From Venturia oleaginea (lineage: Eukaryota; Ascomycota; Dothideomycetes; Venturiales; Venturiaceae): a stretch of 64,000 nt of DNA. The stretch spans positions 992,001 to 1,056,000 of the forward strand of contig JABMLP010000004.1 of NCBI GenBank assembly GCA_013176395.1, in the 5' to 3' direction. Of this stretch, positions 46,301 through 57,037 are shown one piece after another. The notes under the pieces are model-generated. The model saw only the letters and a list, made by a program, of their open reading frames with translations. It was not told where the DNA came from and made no database searches. Position 1 is the stretch's first letter. Each line of letters begins with the position of its first letter. Position numbers and translations under genes: made by a program.

Positions 46301-48356
46301 CACTGCTCGATGTCCTCGCCCAACGGACTTCCATGGGTGTGATCACGGGTGACATGTTTGTCAACGGAAAGCCTCTGGATGCAAGTTTCCAGCGAAAGAC
46401 TGGTTATGTGCAACAACAAGGTGCGCTGTGTTCGTTCTAGCTCCGTGGTCATTGCTAACCACGCTTCCAGATCTTCATCTCGAAACCGCGACCGTCCGTG
46501 AATCTCTGCGGTTTAGTGCTGAGCTTCGTCAGCCAAAGAATATTACTCGACAGGAAAAATATGACTACGTGGAGGACGTCATCAAGATGCTGAAGATGGA
46601 AGATTTCGCAGAGGCTATTGTTGGTTTGCCGGGTGAGGGATTAAATGTCGAACAGCGCAAACTTCTCACCATTGGTGTCGAGCTGGCAGCCAAGCCTAAG
46701 CTTCTCCTGTTCCTTGATGAACCTACTAGGTATGTTTTGAAGCATATCCTTCATCAAGTTTTGGTGCTAATACACATCTCAGCGGTCTCGACTCCCAGTC
46801 AGCCTGGGCTATCTGCGCGTTTCTACGAAAGTTGGCAGATGCCGGCCAAGCGGTTCTTTGCACGATTCATCAGCCCAGTGCCATTCTCTTTCAGGAATTC
46901 GACCGTCTCTTGTTTCTTGCCAAAGGAGGCAAGACCGTGTATTTTGGCCCTATTGGAGAGAACTCTCAGACTCTCATTGACTATTACGAGTCTAACGGCG
47001 CTCGAAAATGTGGCGAAGAAGAAAATCCGGCCGAATATATGTTGGAGATTGTGAACAAGGGCTCCAGCGGTATAGGCCAAGATTGGCATGAGGTATGGAA
47101 GGGCAGCAAAGAACGTGAGGCTGTCAATGAGGAGTTGAACCAGATCCATAAAGAGAAGCAGGGTGAGACCGTTGCTGGCGCGGATGAAGAAGGTGCGCAG
47201 GATGAATTTGCGATGCCATTTTCCGCTCAGGTCAAGGCCGTCACCGTTCGCGTATTCCAGCAGTACTGGAGAATGCCTTCCTATGTCTTTGCCAAATGGG
47301 CTCTTGGGATCGCGTCTGGCTTATTCATTGGTTTCTCGTTCTTCCAAGCCAACACGACACAGCAGGGCGTGCAGAATGTCCTGTTCTCCGCTTTCATGAT
47401 TGCAACGATCTTCTCTTCTCTCGTTCAACAGGTAAGCTACACCATCCGTTGCCATATCGCAGCTTATGCTAAACAACGTCTTCCTACAGATCATGCCACT
47501 CTTCGTTAACCAGCGTTCACTCTACGAAGTTCGCGAAAAGCCCTCAAAATCTTACTCCTGGAAAGCCTTCATGATCGCCAACATCATTGTCGAGATCCCA
47601 TACAACATCTTCCTAGGCGTCCTCGTCTTCGGTTGCTACTTGTATGCAATCGCTGGCGTCATCCCCAGTGCTCGCCAAGTCCTAGTCCTCCTCCTCATGA
47701 TCCAGTTCTTCATCTACGCCGGTACTTTCGCCATCATGGCCATCGCCGCTCTCCCAGACGCCGAGACCGCCGCTGCCATCGTCACACTCCTCTTCGCCAT
47801 GTCCCTCACTTTCAACGGTGTCATGCAGAGTCCCCAAGCTCTGCCCGGCTTCTGGATCTTCATGTACCGCGTTTCACCTTTCACATACTGGATTTCCTCC
47901 CTCGTATCCACTATGCTACACGGCCGCCGTATCGAATGTTCCAGCAACGAAACATCAGTCTTTTCACCTCCAGCTGGACAAACGTGCCAAGAATACCTAG
48001 CTGATTATCTGCGCAACGCTCCTGGGACACTTCAAAACCCCAACGATACTACTAATTGCCGGTATTGCTCACTTTCTACCGCGGACCAATTGCTGGCTGG
48101 ATCGAACGTCAAATACGATACTCGCTGGCGCGATTTTGGCATCGTTTGGTCCTACGTTATCTTCAACATTATCGTTGCTGTGCTCACATACTACCTTTTC
48201 CGTGTGAAGAAATGGAATAAAGGCACTGGTAAATCTGAGCCAGCGAAGAAAGCGGGGTTCCTCGGGAAATTTTTGAAAAAGGGTGCGAATAAGGGGAATG
48301 AAGCGAAGACGGGTAGGGGAGAGAAACAGGCGAATCAGCATCTGAGGGCTCTCTGA
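43378..48356 (+). CDS. PDR-type (ABCG) multidrug ABC transporter, full length
   Basis: Seven exons (43378-44137, 44187-44284, 44340-45603, 45659-46420, 46471-46729, 46783-47431, 47490-48356) encode 1,552 residues. All introns are GT..AG, 43-60 nt, and all joins keep phase. Layout is (NBD-TMD)x2. NBD1 has the fungal PDR-degenerate Walker [10 protein letters not shown] near residue 222, signature [13 protein letters not shown] and [14 protein letters not shown]1 includes the [17 protein letters not shown] loop. NBD2 has canonical Walker [10 protein letters not shown], a degenerate signature ([12 protein letters not shown]) and [20 protein letters not shown]2 ends with six spans and a basic tail. 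Start ATG 43378 follows a leader without an upstream in-frame ATG. The family exports azoles, plant defence compounds and other hydrophobic toxicants across the plasma membrane. Confidence 0.95.
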
Positions 48357-48771
48357 GTGTTTAAATGAACTCATTTTGTGTAGAGGTTTTTTTTTTTTTT
48401 TGGTTGCTGTGGCAGCAGCAGCGGGTTTATTTAGCATGGTCGCTTGGATTTGGCGTGTTTGTAAGTGATCTTACTTGGCGGCGGTGGCGTTATAATATAG
48501 AGTACTGCGCAATGCTGTGTAATATGTTAATTGGTATCGAGATTTGTATCTGTTCTTGTTTTGTCTTTTGTTTTGTGACTTTCTCCCGTCTCGGTCCACT
48601 TCTTTCTTCCTCATTCTTGCGCGTGGGTGGACTGTATGGTCTAGTGGGGCCCGGGATGTAATGGTGCAATCTCGGTCGGCTGACCCCACTAACTCATAAT
48701 TTCTTTTTCCTTTGTCAACTGAGATCGTTATTATAGTATATTGCAACTTTTATGTCTCCTATACATAATGA
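48357..48771. other. 3' flank of the ABC transporter
   Basis: Contains a T(15) run near 48,387. No gene up to the tRNA. Confidence 0.5.
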
Positions 48772-48880
48772 GGTGAGATGGCCGAGCGGTCTAAGGCGCT
48801 AGACTCAAGCATACTTCTGAGCACAGCTCAGGTGCCTTCTAGTATCGAAAGATGCGGGGGTTCGAATCCCCCTCTCATTC
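48772..48880 (+). tRNA. tRNA-Leu(CAA) with intron
   Basis: The D-arm TGGCCGAGCGGTCTAAGGC, anticodon stem CTAGA/TCTAG, loop CTCAAG with anticodon CAA, a variable arm TATCGAAAGATG and T-arm GGGGGTTCGAATCCCCC identify a leucine tRNA. An intron of about 27 nt begins one base after the anticodon, the standard position in eukaryotic nuclear tRNAs. The acceptor stem GGTGAGA/TCTCATT has two weak G-T pairs at its tip. Acts in cytoplasmic translation. Confidence 0.92.
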
Positions 48881-49766
48881 ACTGTTTTTTAATTCCGTTC
48901 CAATCTCCAAAGTCCTAGCCCGGAGCACAATTTATTTGCAAGGAGTGTTGAGGGTCTTTTTTAGGCGGTGTGTGAGGAGAGACGAAGGCCTTTTCATCCT
49001 AGAGAGTCGGGTTTTTGCAATTGTAAGCAGATAGTAGATAGGTACACCGTGTATACGCTATTATATGCCACGTTCAATTCGACTTTTATTATATAATCGA
49101 AGAGTAGAGGCTGAACGTTTAGAGCTCGGAGCGTTTCACATATTCTACTTTGAAAGATCGGGCAGCAAGAGAGATACTAATTCGGTTAGATTTTGCGTAA
49201 AGTTCTAACTTACTACAGTAATTATTGGGACCTGCTACTCGTTCATCGTAGTGGCAAGTCGAAGTATTCTAGGTTAGAGCCAACTCTATATCCATCCACC
49301 TCTACCTAATCTTAGAAATAGAAGCGGTCTTCCCAGTCTCCCTTGGCTATAATTACGTCTCCGATTAGCAGATACCTACTCATAAAGACAAATACATCCG
49401 CTTTAATCATTGCTCTTTCTTCCTATGACCTATAAGAGCTTGTCAGTTCCAAATTTGGGATCGATAGTTATAGTTCTCTGCAAGTGTGAAAAATCAGAGT
49501 GCTAGAAAGATATCGATATCCATGATAAATTGAGAGGGACTTTAGTTTGAGATGTAAAATCGACATCATGGCGGGGCGAGTAGAAAGGGCATGAGTGCAT
49601 GCATGGCCCTTCTATGCTAGTTTAATCCACAACTCGAGTATGTCACAGGTTGAATATTTGCCATTATTGAGTGATCCATAGCCAAGCCGTGAGAACAAAG
49701 TCATGGGTTGTGGTTGCGTTAATATAGCAATCAAGAAAATAGTAACTGGTCCATTGAGAAAACTCA
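48881..49766. other. Intergenic, AT-rich
   Basis: No gene between the tRNA and the 3' end of the PNKP gene. A T-run directly after the tRNA (TGTTTTTTAA) is a plausible RNA polymerase III terminator. Confidence 0.55.
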
Positions 49767-51429
49767 TCATATCCAATACTTGGACCAGACGGCCTTTTGT
49801 GCTTCCGTGCCGTCAAACTACGAGTTGATTAGTATGCAGTCGAATTGTGAAGACTGAAAAAATAATTAAATTCGACTGACCTGGAAATCGACCTTCACGA
49901 TATCCGCGAATCCTTCTTCCAGCTTTGGCTCTTCAAATCGTCCTCGGAAACTCGTGAATGCAACTGGAGGAAGTAGAGTTCGATTTTCGGGGTTAAGTGT
50001 CTTACCCAGCTCTTGGTTAAAGACATCTGCGTTCAAGGCGCGAACAGTATCATTATGGCGACAAAGCTTGTCGCTAGCAGTGAAGTAGACGCATCGGATC
50101 GGGACTTTGTATTTAGTCGCGAGTTTGGTCCAGTGGGCACGAGCTTCACGGCTTGCATTTGTGTTGTCTAGTTGGTATTAGTTCTTGACTAATTCAACAG
50201 AGTTACATTTTAGCTGTTACCTATGAGAACTGATGCGCCATTTACCAAATGCTCAGATGCTACTTTGATGCATCGGTCGCGCGATTTGAGGATATCTTGG
50301 TTGACACGTTCATATCCTAGGGGTTCGAGGTGTTTCCAGTAGAAGGTGGATTTGCCGCAAGCTGGACTGCCGCAGTAGATGACCATGTCGGTATTGTTTG
50401 TTTTCGTGAAGACGAGTGGTAGTGCTGAAAGACTTAGCACAATTATGGCAGCAACTAGTGGGAACCCTCTTACTGGAAATCACCTGTTGAGCAAGAAATG
50501 CGACCGGGTCAAAATCTCGAACGAAGGGTTTTGGTGCTTCACCAAGGAAGAACTCCTCGGGTGTCATGAATGGTATGCCAATGTTGGCCGCCAAATCCCT
50601 GGTCTGATCAGCACATCTCTTAGCTCTGATATCTTGACTGCTCACCTATCGCTACTCGAGAAGTCTTTCTTAAGTCCTGCAACAGCTTCTCTGCCGGCAG
50701 CGTCGCCAACGAAAATGGATTCATCATGATCGACGGTGTCGGGTTTCAGAGCGAAGTCTTCTAATAATGCGTTCCACATTCCTGGCCTGGGCTTCCGATA
50801 TTGGTCTTTTGCAGTCGCAGCATAGAGGCTTATTGGCAAATCGAGCTGGTTAAACACAGCATTCGCTTTCTCCTTGAAGCCAGATAGACGTTTCATATCA
50901 CTCTTCAGGGACTTGGGATTCGGCTTGAGGCTGATACCACTCTGATTGCTAACAATCGCGATGCAGTATCCTTCAGAGTGGAGTCGCTTAAGAGTGCTTG
51001 GGACGCTGGTATGCCACCACTTCCAATCGCTTCCATAGCGGGAAAACGTGTTTCCTGATTGCGTCGTGATGAGAGTTGAATCCTGTGGGAGTCAGGGGTT
51101 GTTTTAGATCGAGAAGGGATTTTATGATTACAAAATCGAAAGCAGCGATCTTCTTCTTCTCATCAGACGCGTCTTTGTTCTCCACGGACGAGGCATTGTA
51201 TTTGCCAATAAGCAAGCTGTCATTTACGACACGCCATGTTATCTTGTCGGGCTCTTTCTGCGAAGCTGGCTTGAAGAAGTTGGAAACAGCTTTCTCTGAG
51301 AAAAGGTCAACCGGGCCCCAAATGCGCATCCGTTCACCTACGGGTCGTGGTGGATGGCAGCTGTTTCCTTTTCAAAGGAGGTGGGGATACATCCTTGTCT
51401 GTCGATGATGTGCGCTTGAGAGGAATCAT
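49767..51429 (-). CDS. Polynucleotide kinase 3'-phosphatase (DNA repair)
   Basis: Seven exons (51429-51342, 51295-51132, 51082-50646, 50598-50474, 50424-50221, 50167-49881, 49817-49767) encode 451 residues; all joins keep phase. The HAD phosphatase motif FDFDST is built across intron 2 (residues about 82-87). Then come QSGNTF, DWKWWHTSVP, IVSNQSGI and a motif III-like KPRPGMW and FVGDAAGR. The C-terminal kinase has Walker A GSPACGKST near 290-298 and NQDILKSRDRC. The end is VDFQ-FDGTEAQKAVWSKYWI. The enzyme removes 3'-phosphates and adds 5'-phosphates at strand breaks so that ligation can proceed in the nucleus. Residues 30-37, QKAVSNFF, form a PIP-box-like PCNA-binding motif whose first residue is made by intron 1. 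Fungal PNKPs lack the FHA domain of animals, as here. Confidence 0.93.
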
Positions 51430-51911
51430 TTTCAGCACGTTTGCGGTGTAGTTAGGATGGATGGTAGTTGTGGTCCATGGAGAGAGATGTTTTGTTGATG
51501 CCAAAATCATTAATTCTTTGTTGAGTGTCCAAAGAGCTGTGAACGCGCTGGACGCGTCCTCGTCTAGACATGTGACGGCGAGAGTCTCTCTGCAACAAAG
51601 ACCCTCTCCTCGACAGCAACCGTCTACTCACACTGCACGCCATTATATCGGCCATTGTCCAGGTCACCGCTGTGCTGTTCGCAAAGGCGGAAGATGGTAA
51701 CATTCAAGGATGCTCCTCTTTTATCTTTGACGTGGACATGACACCAGCCTCATCATTCTGCTTCCCAGCCTTCCGGGATACATAATTATGCCGTATCTCA
51801 AACGCCTTAGCCTCTCTAGTCCTTTTAGCCTCTCTTGATGTTTGCAGTCTCTCTTTCCTTCAGCTTCCTGTCCTTGGGCAAATCTCTATACCCACTACAA
51901 GGTACACAAAC
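51430..51911. other. Divergent promoter region
   Basis: Lies between PNKP (minus) and the Cys-rich GPI protein (plus). No gene is supported; short frames overlap on both strands. Confidence 0.5.
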
Positions 51912-53408
51912 ATGCGTCCTCTTCGGCTCCTCTCCCTACCACACGCTTTGCTCCTCTTCATAGCGACGACACTACCCGGCCTTTCCTCAGCAGGACCAGA
52001 CTGGCCTCACAACCTCCCGGCGCATGCCAAATACTTCCCACAAGATGAGCCCCTCGTTCGGAGGGGCATATCAGCACAAGAGCAGCTGGCTGCATCGCGG
52101 TCTCCAATCGGAGTCCGGAAGATGAGTGAGGATGAAGGGGAGATGTTCTTCCTTGATTACTGGCAATTCGAGGAGCCAGAAGATAAGATCCACTCTTTAA
52201 GCCGGCGGGATGAGAAAGTATGGACAAGATCGATACCAACAAATAACACCCTGGAGGGAGAACTATTACCGCCCTTACTCCTCCACTCCACCGGATTAGA
52301 TCAATCAAGCTTTGGTATATCACCACGCTCTCTGTTTGCACGAGACTTCCAATGTCCCTCCGGAACAAATAATTGTTCCTCAATCAATCACCCAAACAGC
52401 TGCTGCGCGACAGGAGAAACATGTGTATCCGTGGCAGAAAATGGAATAGGCAACGTAGGATGCTGTCCCGCAGGGGCAAGATGCACGAGAGAAGTAGCAG
52501 CATGCGACACTAATGCTGGGTATAAAAGCTGTCCTGGCAGCTCAAATGGGGGATGTTGCATACCAAACTTCGATTGCGAGGGCGTTGGATGTAAGTACTC
52601 TGGCAATCTTTCCAGCTTTTGTCTGAGTACTAATATTGAACAAGGCATTTCCATCGCAGGAACATCTACCGTGACGACCACCCTCCCAACCGTAACAGTA
52701 ACGAGTTGCCTCACAAACTGGCATACCTGCGCTGTCTCCCTCGGAGGCGGCTGCTGTCGCAATGGCGCTGAGTGCGGTGCCTCGGACTGCACTGTCTCCA
52801 CAAACTCATCCTCCTCTCCAGCGTCTACAACGGCATATCCTACAACGACTGGTACAACAAGTCTTGGTGCCCCTGTTCGCCCAACAGGCAACAGCGATGC
52901 GGATGGCGCAACAGTCCCCTCAACTTTGACAACAGGCACAAGTCTAATAGCAGTGTGTCCCTCAAACTTCTACTTCTGCTCCGCCTACTATCGTCCTGGC
53001 TGTTGTCGCATTGGTCGCGATTGCAGCACCACAAACTGTCCCGCCGCCGCTGCCTCCTCAACCCTCGTCTCAAACGGCGTCACGATCCTCGTCCCCGTCG
53101 GCACATCCACTGGTGGCTCTTCTTACGTCACCACTGCACTGATTACTGGTGTCGCGTCTCCAGCGACGACTTATAGTAGCGGCAGATGTCCGAGTGGATT
53201 GAACAGCTGCAATGCTAGCGTAGGTGGCGGATGTTGTCTGAATGGATTCGGATGCGGAACAGCCATCTGCACTGCTACGGCTGCTGGGAACACGGGGACA
53301 GTGTCGAAGATCGCGCCGAATGCTGCTACTAATGCTCAAATTGAATTCATGGGGTGGTTTGGGTTGTCAATGGGAGGATTTTTGGGATTGGTAATGGTGA
53401 TGCTGTAA
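51912..53408 (+). CDS. Cysteine-rich GPI-anchored cell-wall protein
   Basis: Up to 498 residues. Signal peptide MRPLRLLSLPHALLLFIATTLPGLSSA. After a charged region of about 110 residues come five related Cys-rich modules of the form CP(S/A)..(F/N)..C........GCC..G..C....C (for example CPSGTNNCSS...SCCATGETC; CLTNWHTCAVSLGGGCCRNGAEC; CPSNFYFCSAYYRPGCCRIGRDC), separated by Ser/Thr-rich linkers. The C-terminus is a hydrophobic GPI signal (FMGWFGLSMGGFLGLVMVML). Positions 52591-52644 form a perfect-looking 54-nt intron (GTAAGT, TACTAAT, AACAAG) whose removal also keeps frame, giving 480 residues; splicing is more likely. Function unknown, probably wall structure or carbohydrate binding. Confidence 0.85.
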   Translation: MRPLRLLSLPHALLLFIATTLPGLSSAGPDWPHNLPAHAKYFPQDEPLVRRGISAQEQLAASRSPIGVRKMSEDEGEMFFLDYWQFEEPEDKIHSLSRRDEKVWTRSIPTNNTLEGELLPPLLLHSTGLDQSSFGISPRSLFARDFQCPSGTNNCSSINHPNSCCATGETCVSVAENGIGNVGCCPAGARCTREVAACDTNAGYKSCPGSSNGGCCIPNFDCEGVGCKYSGNLSSFCLSTNIEQGISIAGTSTVTTTLPTVTVTSCLTNWHTCAVSLGGGCCRNGAECGASDCTVSTNSSSSPASTTAYPTTTGTTSLGAPVRPTGNSDADGATVPSTLTTGTSLIAVCPSNFYFCSAYYRPGCCRIGRDCSTTNCPAAAASSTLVSNGVTILVPVGTSTGGSSYVTTALITGVASPATTYSSGRCPSGLNSCNASVGGGCCLNGFGCGTAICTATAAGNTGTVSKIAPNAATNAQIEFMGWFGLSMGGFLGLVMVML

Positions 53409-55441
53409 ATTAGGAAACGGGGGGATTTGATATACGGATATTTTTGCATGTGAAGAAATCATGGCCGGGTGCTTGAAATCTGCAGCACTGGAGGCGAGGT
53501 TGAGATCAAATATCGCAGTTGATACGCGGATATCCCAATATTAGGAGGCGCTGGTAGCTCTGAAGTTGAATTTTTGTGCTGTTTGCATATTATGGAGCGA
53601 TATTGTTCTTATACATAGCAGAGTCGAGATAGACAGCGCGAGCCAGACGAGGAGGAAATTGTCTTGTATCAATTAATGTTTAATGCTCACTCACCATCTG
53701 AGATGTACCTCGTGGGATTTGCTATATACCGTAGAACCAAGACGATACATATATTTGGTGGGATGTTCGATTTGAGGCTGCCTATCTTGTGCTCCATGCG
53801 TTGGTGGTTTATATGATATTTGAGCCGCGCCCGGGGGAAAGATTATAGATGAAGTGGACATAAAACATTTGGATGGAGTTTGTTGATTTTCTGGCTCTGG
53901 CGACGTTTGGTTTCGAAGGAAGGAAGTACGTACAGAGCGTTGTAGCGTCACGATGTAAGACACTATTGTGTGAGGTGGCTGGAAGTGTAGTGGTACATTT
54001 ACAATTAATAACAGACCTACCTACAAGATAAGTATCAGCATGAAATGCATCCTCGGGCGAAATGATACTCAGCGAGTCCACTATGATGGACGGATTCGAA
54101 GGGTGAGTGAGGAGTACACGATATTTTTCTCACTGGGAAGATCTGCTTCAGGAGAGCGCTTTGCCAGTATCACGATGAGGGCTTTGTGTATAATTTCCCA
54201 GATTACGTGGCTGACGAGGCTGAATGAGGATATATTTAGTGAAGAGATATGTGGGGTCATGTATTTGACGTCTGTAGCGGTTAGAACGGAGTAGAGTTTG
54301 TCAATATGTACGTACTGGTTTTGGTAGGGTAGGGAGGAATGGATAGTGGCAGCGGACATGCTTATTGACTTTCTCCACCATTCTGCGTCGGAGGCGGGAT
54401 GCAGGACAGGAGGGTGTGGGTGGAGTATACGCTGAGAAGATTTGTCTTCATTGCCCCGACTATCCGATAGTTCGCATGCGAGGAAGCAGAGTGAGGTGAT
54501 CATAAATTCCAAGGAAAGGTAGTGTTTGGAGCACGAATGAAAACTTTTGGATTCTATCTTGGAGTTATTGATATTGATCTTGAGTACCATATCAGAATAC
54601 ATCAAGCAGACGGACAGGATTTTGACGATGTGCCGGAATGTAGAGAATTTGAGTAATATTTGATTGGAAGGTAGATATGGCGGAAGCATGGTGAACAGGG
54701 AATGCGTTTTGCGTAGATGAGAGATGAAAGAGGGCCAGTCGATTGGTTCGCGGGTAAACGTTGGTACAATGATTGAAATTGAGGGTCGACAAATATCCTC
54801 CAGCTGAAGTACGACCAAACTAACATTGAGGCAGGGCCGGCGGCAAGAAACAAGACATTATCGTCCTGGATTCAGAGAGGCATTTGGAAGTTGCTGTTGC
54901 CGATGAGAATGAGACCAGGATATAATCCCAGTGCAGCATAACTTTACACTTAGATGTAACCTCATGCTACAATTTCCAAATGCTCCTTTGAATGCTTCTT
55001 GCCGGCCAGACCTGCCTCAATCTCATTCTGGACGACTTGGATCATATCCTTAAGTTCGAACCAACCAAAATGACTGTGGCACTGAATAGTTGACAGCTGA
55101 TGAATTTTCTGTGCCCAAGGACACTACAGTTTCGTGAACAAGTTCTTCTCTCAAATGGAGTGCATCGTTTCTCTCGATGAAGGAAATATGATGTAAGCTC
55201 GAATGAGATCTATGTCGACCTCGTAGTCAGCAAAATGCGGCAGGGAGCTGAGTTTAGAAGTGGGAGGAATTTTGTCCGTCTTGTCTGATTCTGATCGAAG
55301 ATAATCAGAAAGTGGTTCGTTTTGGGACACCCTAGAATCTTGAATATGCGTTGGATGGTGAAGGACGAACAGTTGGGCATCAGATCTTAGTAACAGTGTA
55401 CCCTTCGATGGGCTGCGACCGCAATCAACGTTATCGTGAAG
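53409..55441. other. Gene-poor, AT-rich stretch
   Basis: A long minus-strand frame (54818-54081, no ATG at its start) and partly overlapping shorter ones contain splice-like motifs but no recognisable protein. It may be a decayed or poorly conserved multi-exon gene. I do not call one. Confidence 0.4.
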
Positions 55442-56365
55442 TTATCGTTTCTGCTTCTCGACGAACGCAGCAAAGAAGCCAACATCAACCGCAACCTTCC
55501 CAGGCATAGACGGTTTCTGCAAAAACATCGGAATATCGCCTTTCGCATCCGCAGCAGTTGCCATATCCCAGGACACCATTTGCGCAGCCTCATTATATGT
55601 ACAGCGCTCCACGCTGACATATTGTCCAACTACAACCTTCTTTTTCTTCTGAGCCGTGTCGCTGTCTTTGTGCGTCGTGTTCTTATGGTTGCTGTAGATA
55701 GCTGCGTCAACGCCTTGTAGGTCCAGAGGGATCTGGACTACGATGAAGCCTTGGCCTTGTATGTATTTTGCTGTCATGACGAGAGTTGCGAAGACGCGGT
55801 TTGCGACGACGGGTATTTCGTGACAAATTTCGACTGCTGTGAGATGGTTAGCAACTACGCAATGATCTTGTCTCAACGAGAGGAAATAGTTACCACGCAG
55901 CGTAGCCCCCTCCATGCCCTCAATCTCTCCCCCATCCACATCCCACTTACAAACCTCCCTACAATCATAAACATCCGGCGTATATTCCGCCTCATTTTCC
56001 GAATGATTCTCAAGCAGCCCGTTCACAAAGTCATCCCAAGTGGGATCAGGATCTTTATGCTCGCTATGCCGCGCAAACCAGTACTCAACCGCCTGCTTCG
56101 AAACATCGCTGGGGTCATCGTATTTCCTAGTCCATTTCGAAATCTGAACTAGTGCTTTAGCCGGTGGAGAGTTTTTCTTTCCGTCCGCAACAAAGTTCGT
56201 CTGGAGATCTGTTTCGATCAATTGACGGCCCTCGGTGATTACGCTTGTGCAGAAATCACGTAGGTTTGGCAGGTCGTCTGAGGTGTTTTTAAGGGTGGAG
56301 TGGAAGGGGAGTTTGGCTGGAGTGAGCGGGTGCAAGCGGAGGTATTTTGGTTGGATTGAGGCCAT
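55442..56365 (-). CDS. DUF3074 (START-like) protein
   Basis: Two exons, 56365-55894 and 55836-55442, encode 288 residues. The 57-nt intron (GTAACT...TTGCTAACC...CACAG) is a multiple of three without a stop, so an unspliced reading looks open; the spliced form EGATLR-AVEICHEIPVVANRVF matches the expected family sequence better. Family signals: ALVQISKWTRKYDDPSDVSKQ (written here in part), VEYWFARHS, TWDDFVNGLLENHSENE, EYTPDVYDCREV and a KGDIPMFLQKP C-terminus. DUF3074 proteins have a START/Bet v1-like fold, which suggests lipid binding; no substrate is known. No signal peptide. Confidence 0.82.
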   Translation of the reverse strand: MASIQPKYLRLHPLTPAKLPFHSTLKNTSDDLPNLRDFCTSVITEGRQLIETDLQTNFVADGKKNSPPAKALVQISKWTRKYDDPSDVSKQAVEYWFARHSEHKDPDPTWDDFVNGLLENHSENEAEYTPDVYDCREVCKWDVDGGEIEGMEGATLRGNYFLSLRQDHCVVANHLTAVEICHEIPVVANRVFATLVMTAKYIQGQGFIVVQIPLDLQGVDAAIYSNHKNTTHKDSDTAQKKKKVVVGQYVSVERCTYNEAAQMVSWDMATAADAKGDIPMFLQKPSMPGKVAVDVGFFAAFVEKQKR

Positions 56366-57037
56366 GGCAATGTGGTGTGTGGGAGAACAGAGTGTCAGAA
56401 ACTATTGCTGATGGAGTCGACGCGTCTCAGCGCGCTGAGAAACGGTCGACATCATTGTGTAGCGCTAGGAGTTGAAACATATCAGTACCACGATCTCTAT
56501 CGATGAATTTAGGATATACAGTACCGAATCTTTAGTTAGGAACATAACTTTCATGTCTTTTATTTGGCTTGGGATTGTCGAGCTGGGAATTTGGTGGAAG
56601 AAGTTGGGAGTCACGCGGGTCCTCCATGTTTTGGATTGATGAAATTTGAGGCTCTGGTACCTCCTATGAGGCTAAAGATTATGCAGTGGATCTGGCTATA
56701 TACTTATAAATCGCGTCAAGGCTAGACGTCCAAATATTGTTCATTCACAGGACATCAACATATTATACATTTGACAACTCAGCCGGCAAAATCGTACACA
56801 GCCAATTGTGTCATCCCTCTTGGAAGGGATGGAATATTCTTAGATTGAACGAACATCGGAATCTTTGGTATCATCTTCATCTATCTCATCTGATGCGTAA
56901 AAGTGCTAAAGCCAAACAAGAATCGAAGTATGTACAATGTTTTCCTCGCTCGATGCGGGTCCTGCCAGCCAACCAAAGGTCAGGCAATCATCATCCCCTT
57001 GCCAACGCCTCCATCAACTCCTTTCCAATAAAGTGAA
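56366..57037. other. Intergenic
   Basis: No supportable gene between the DUF3074 gene and the 3' end of the Ser/Thr-rich protein gene. Confidence 0.5.

Noticed and set aside
54081..54818. 245-codon minus-strand frame
   Set aside because: No ATG at its start, no recognisable domain, AT-rich composition and several splice-like sites inside. Could be part of a decayed gene but I cannot support a product.
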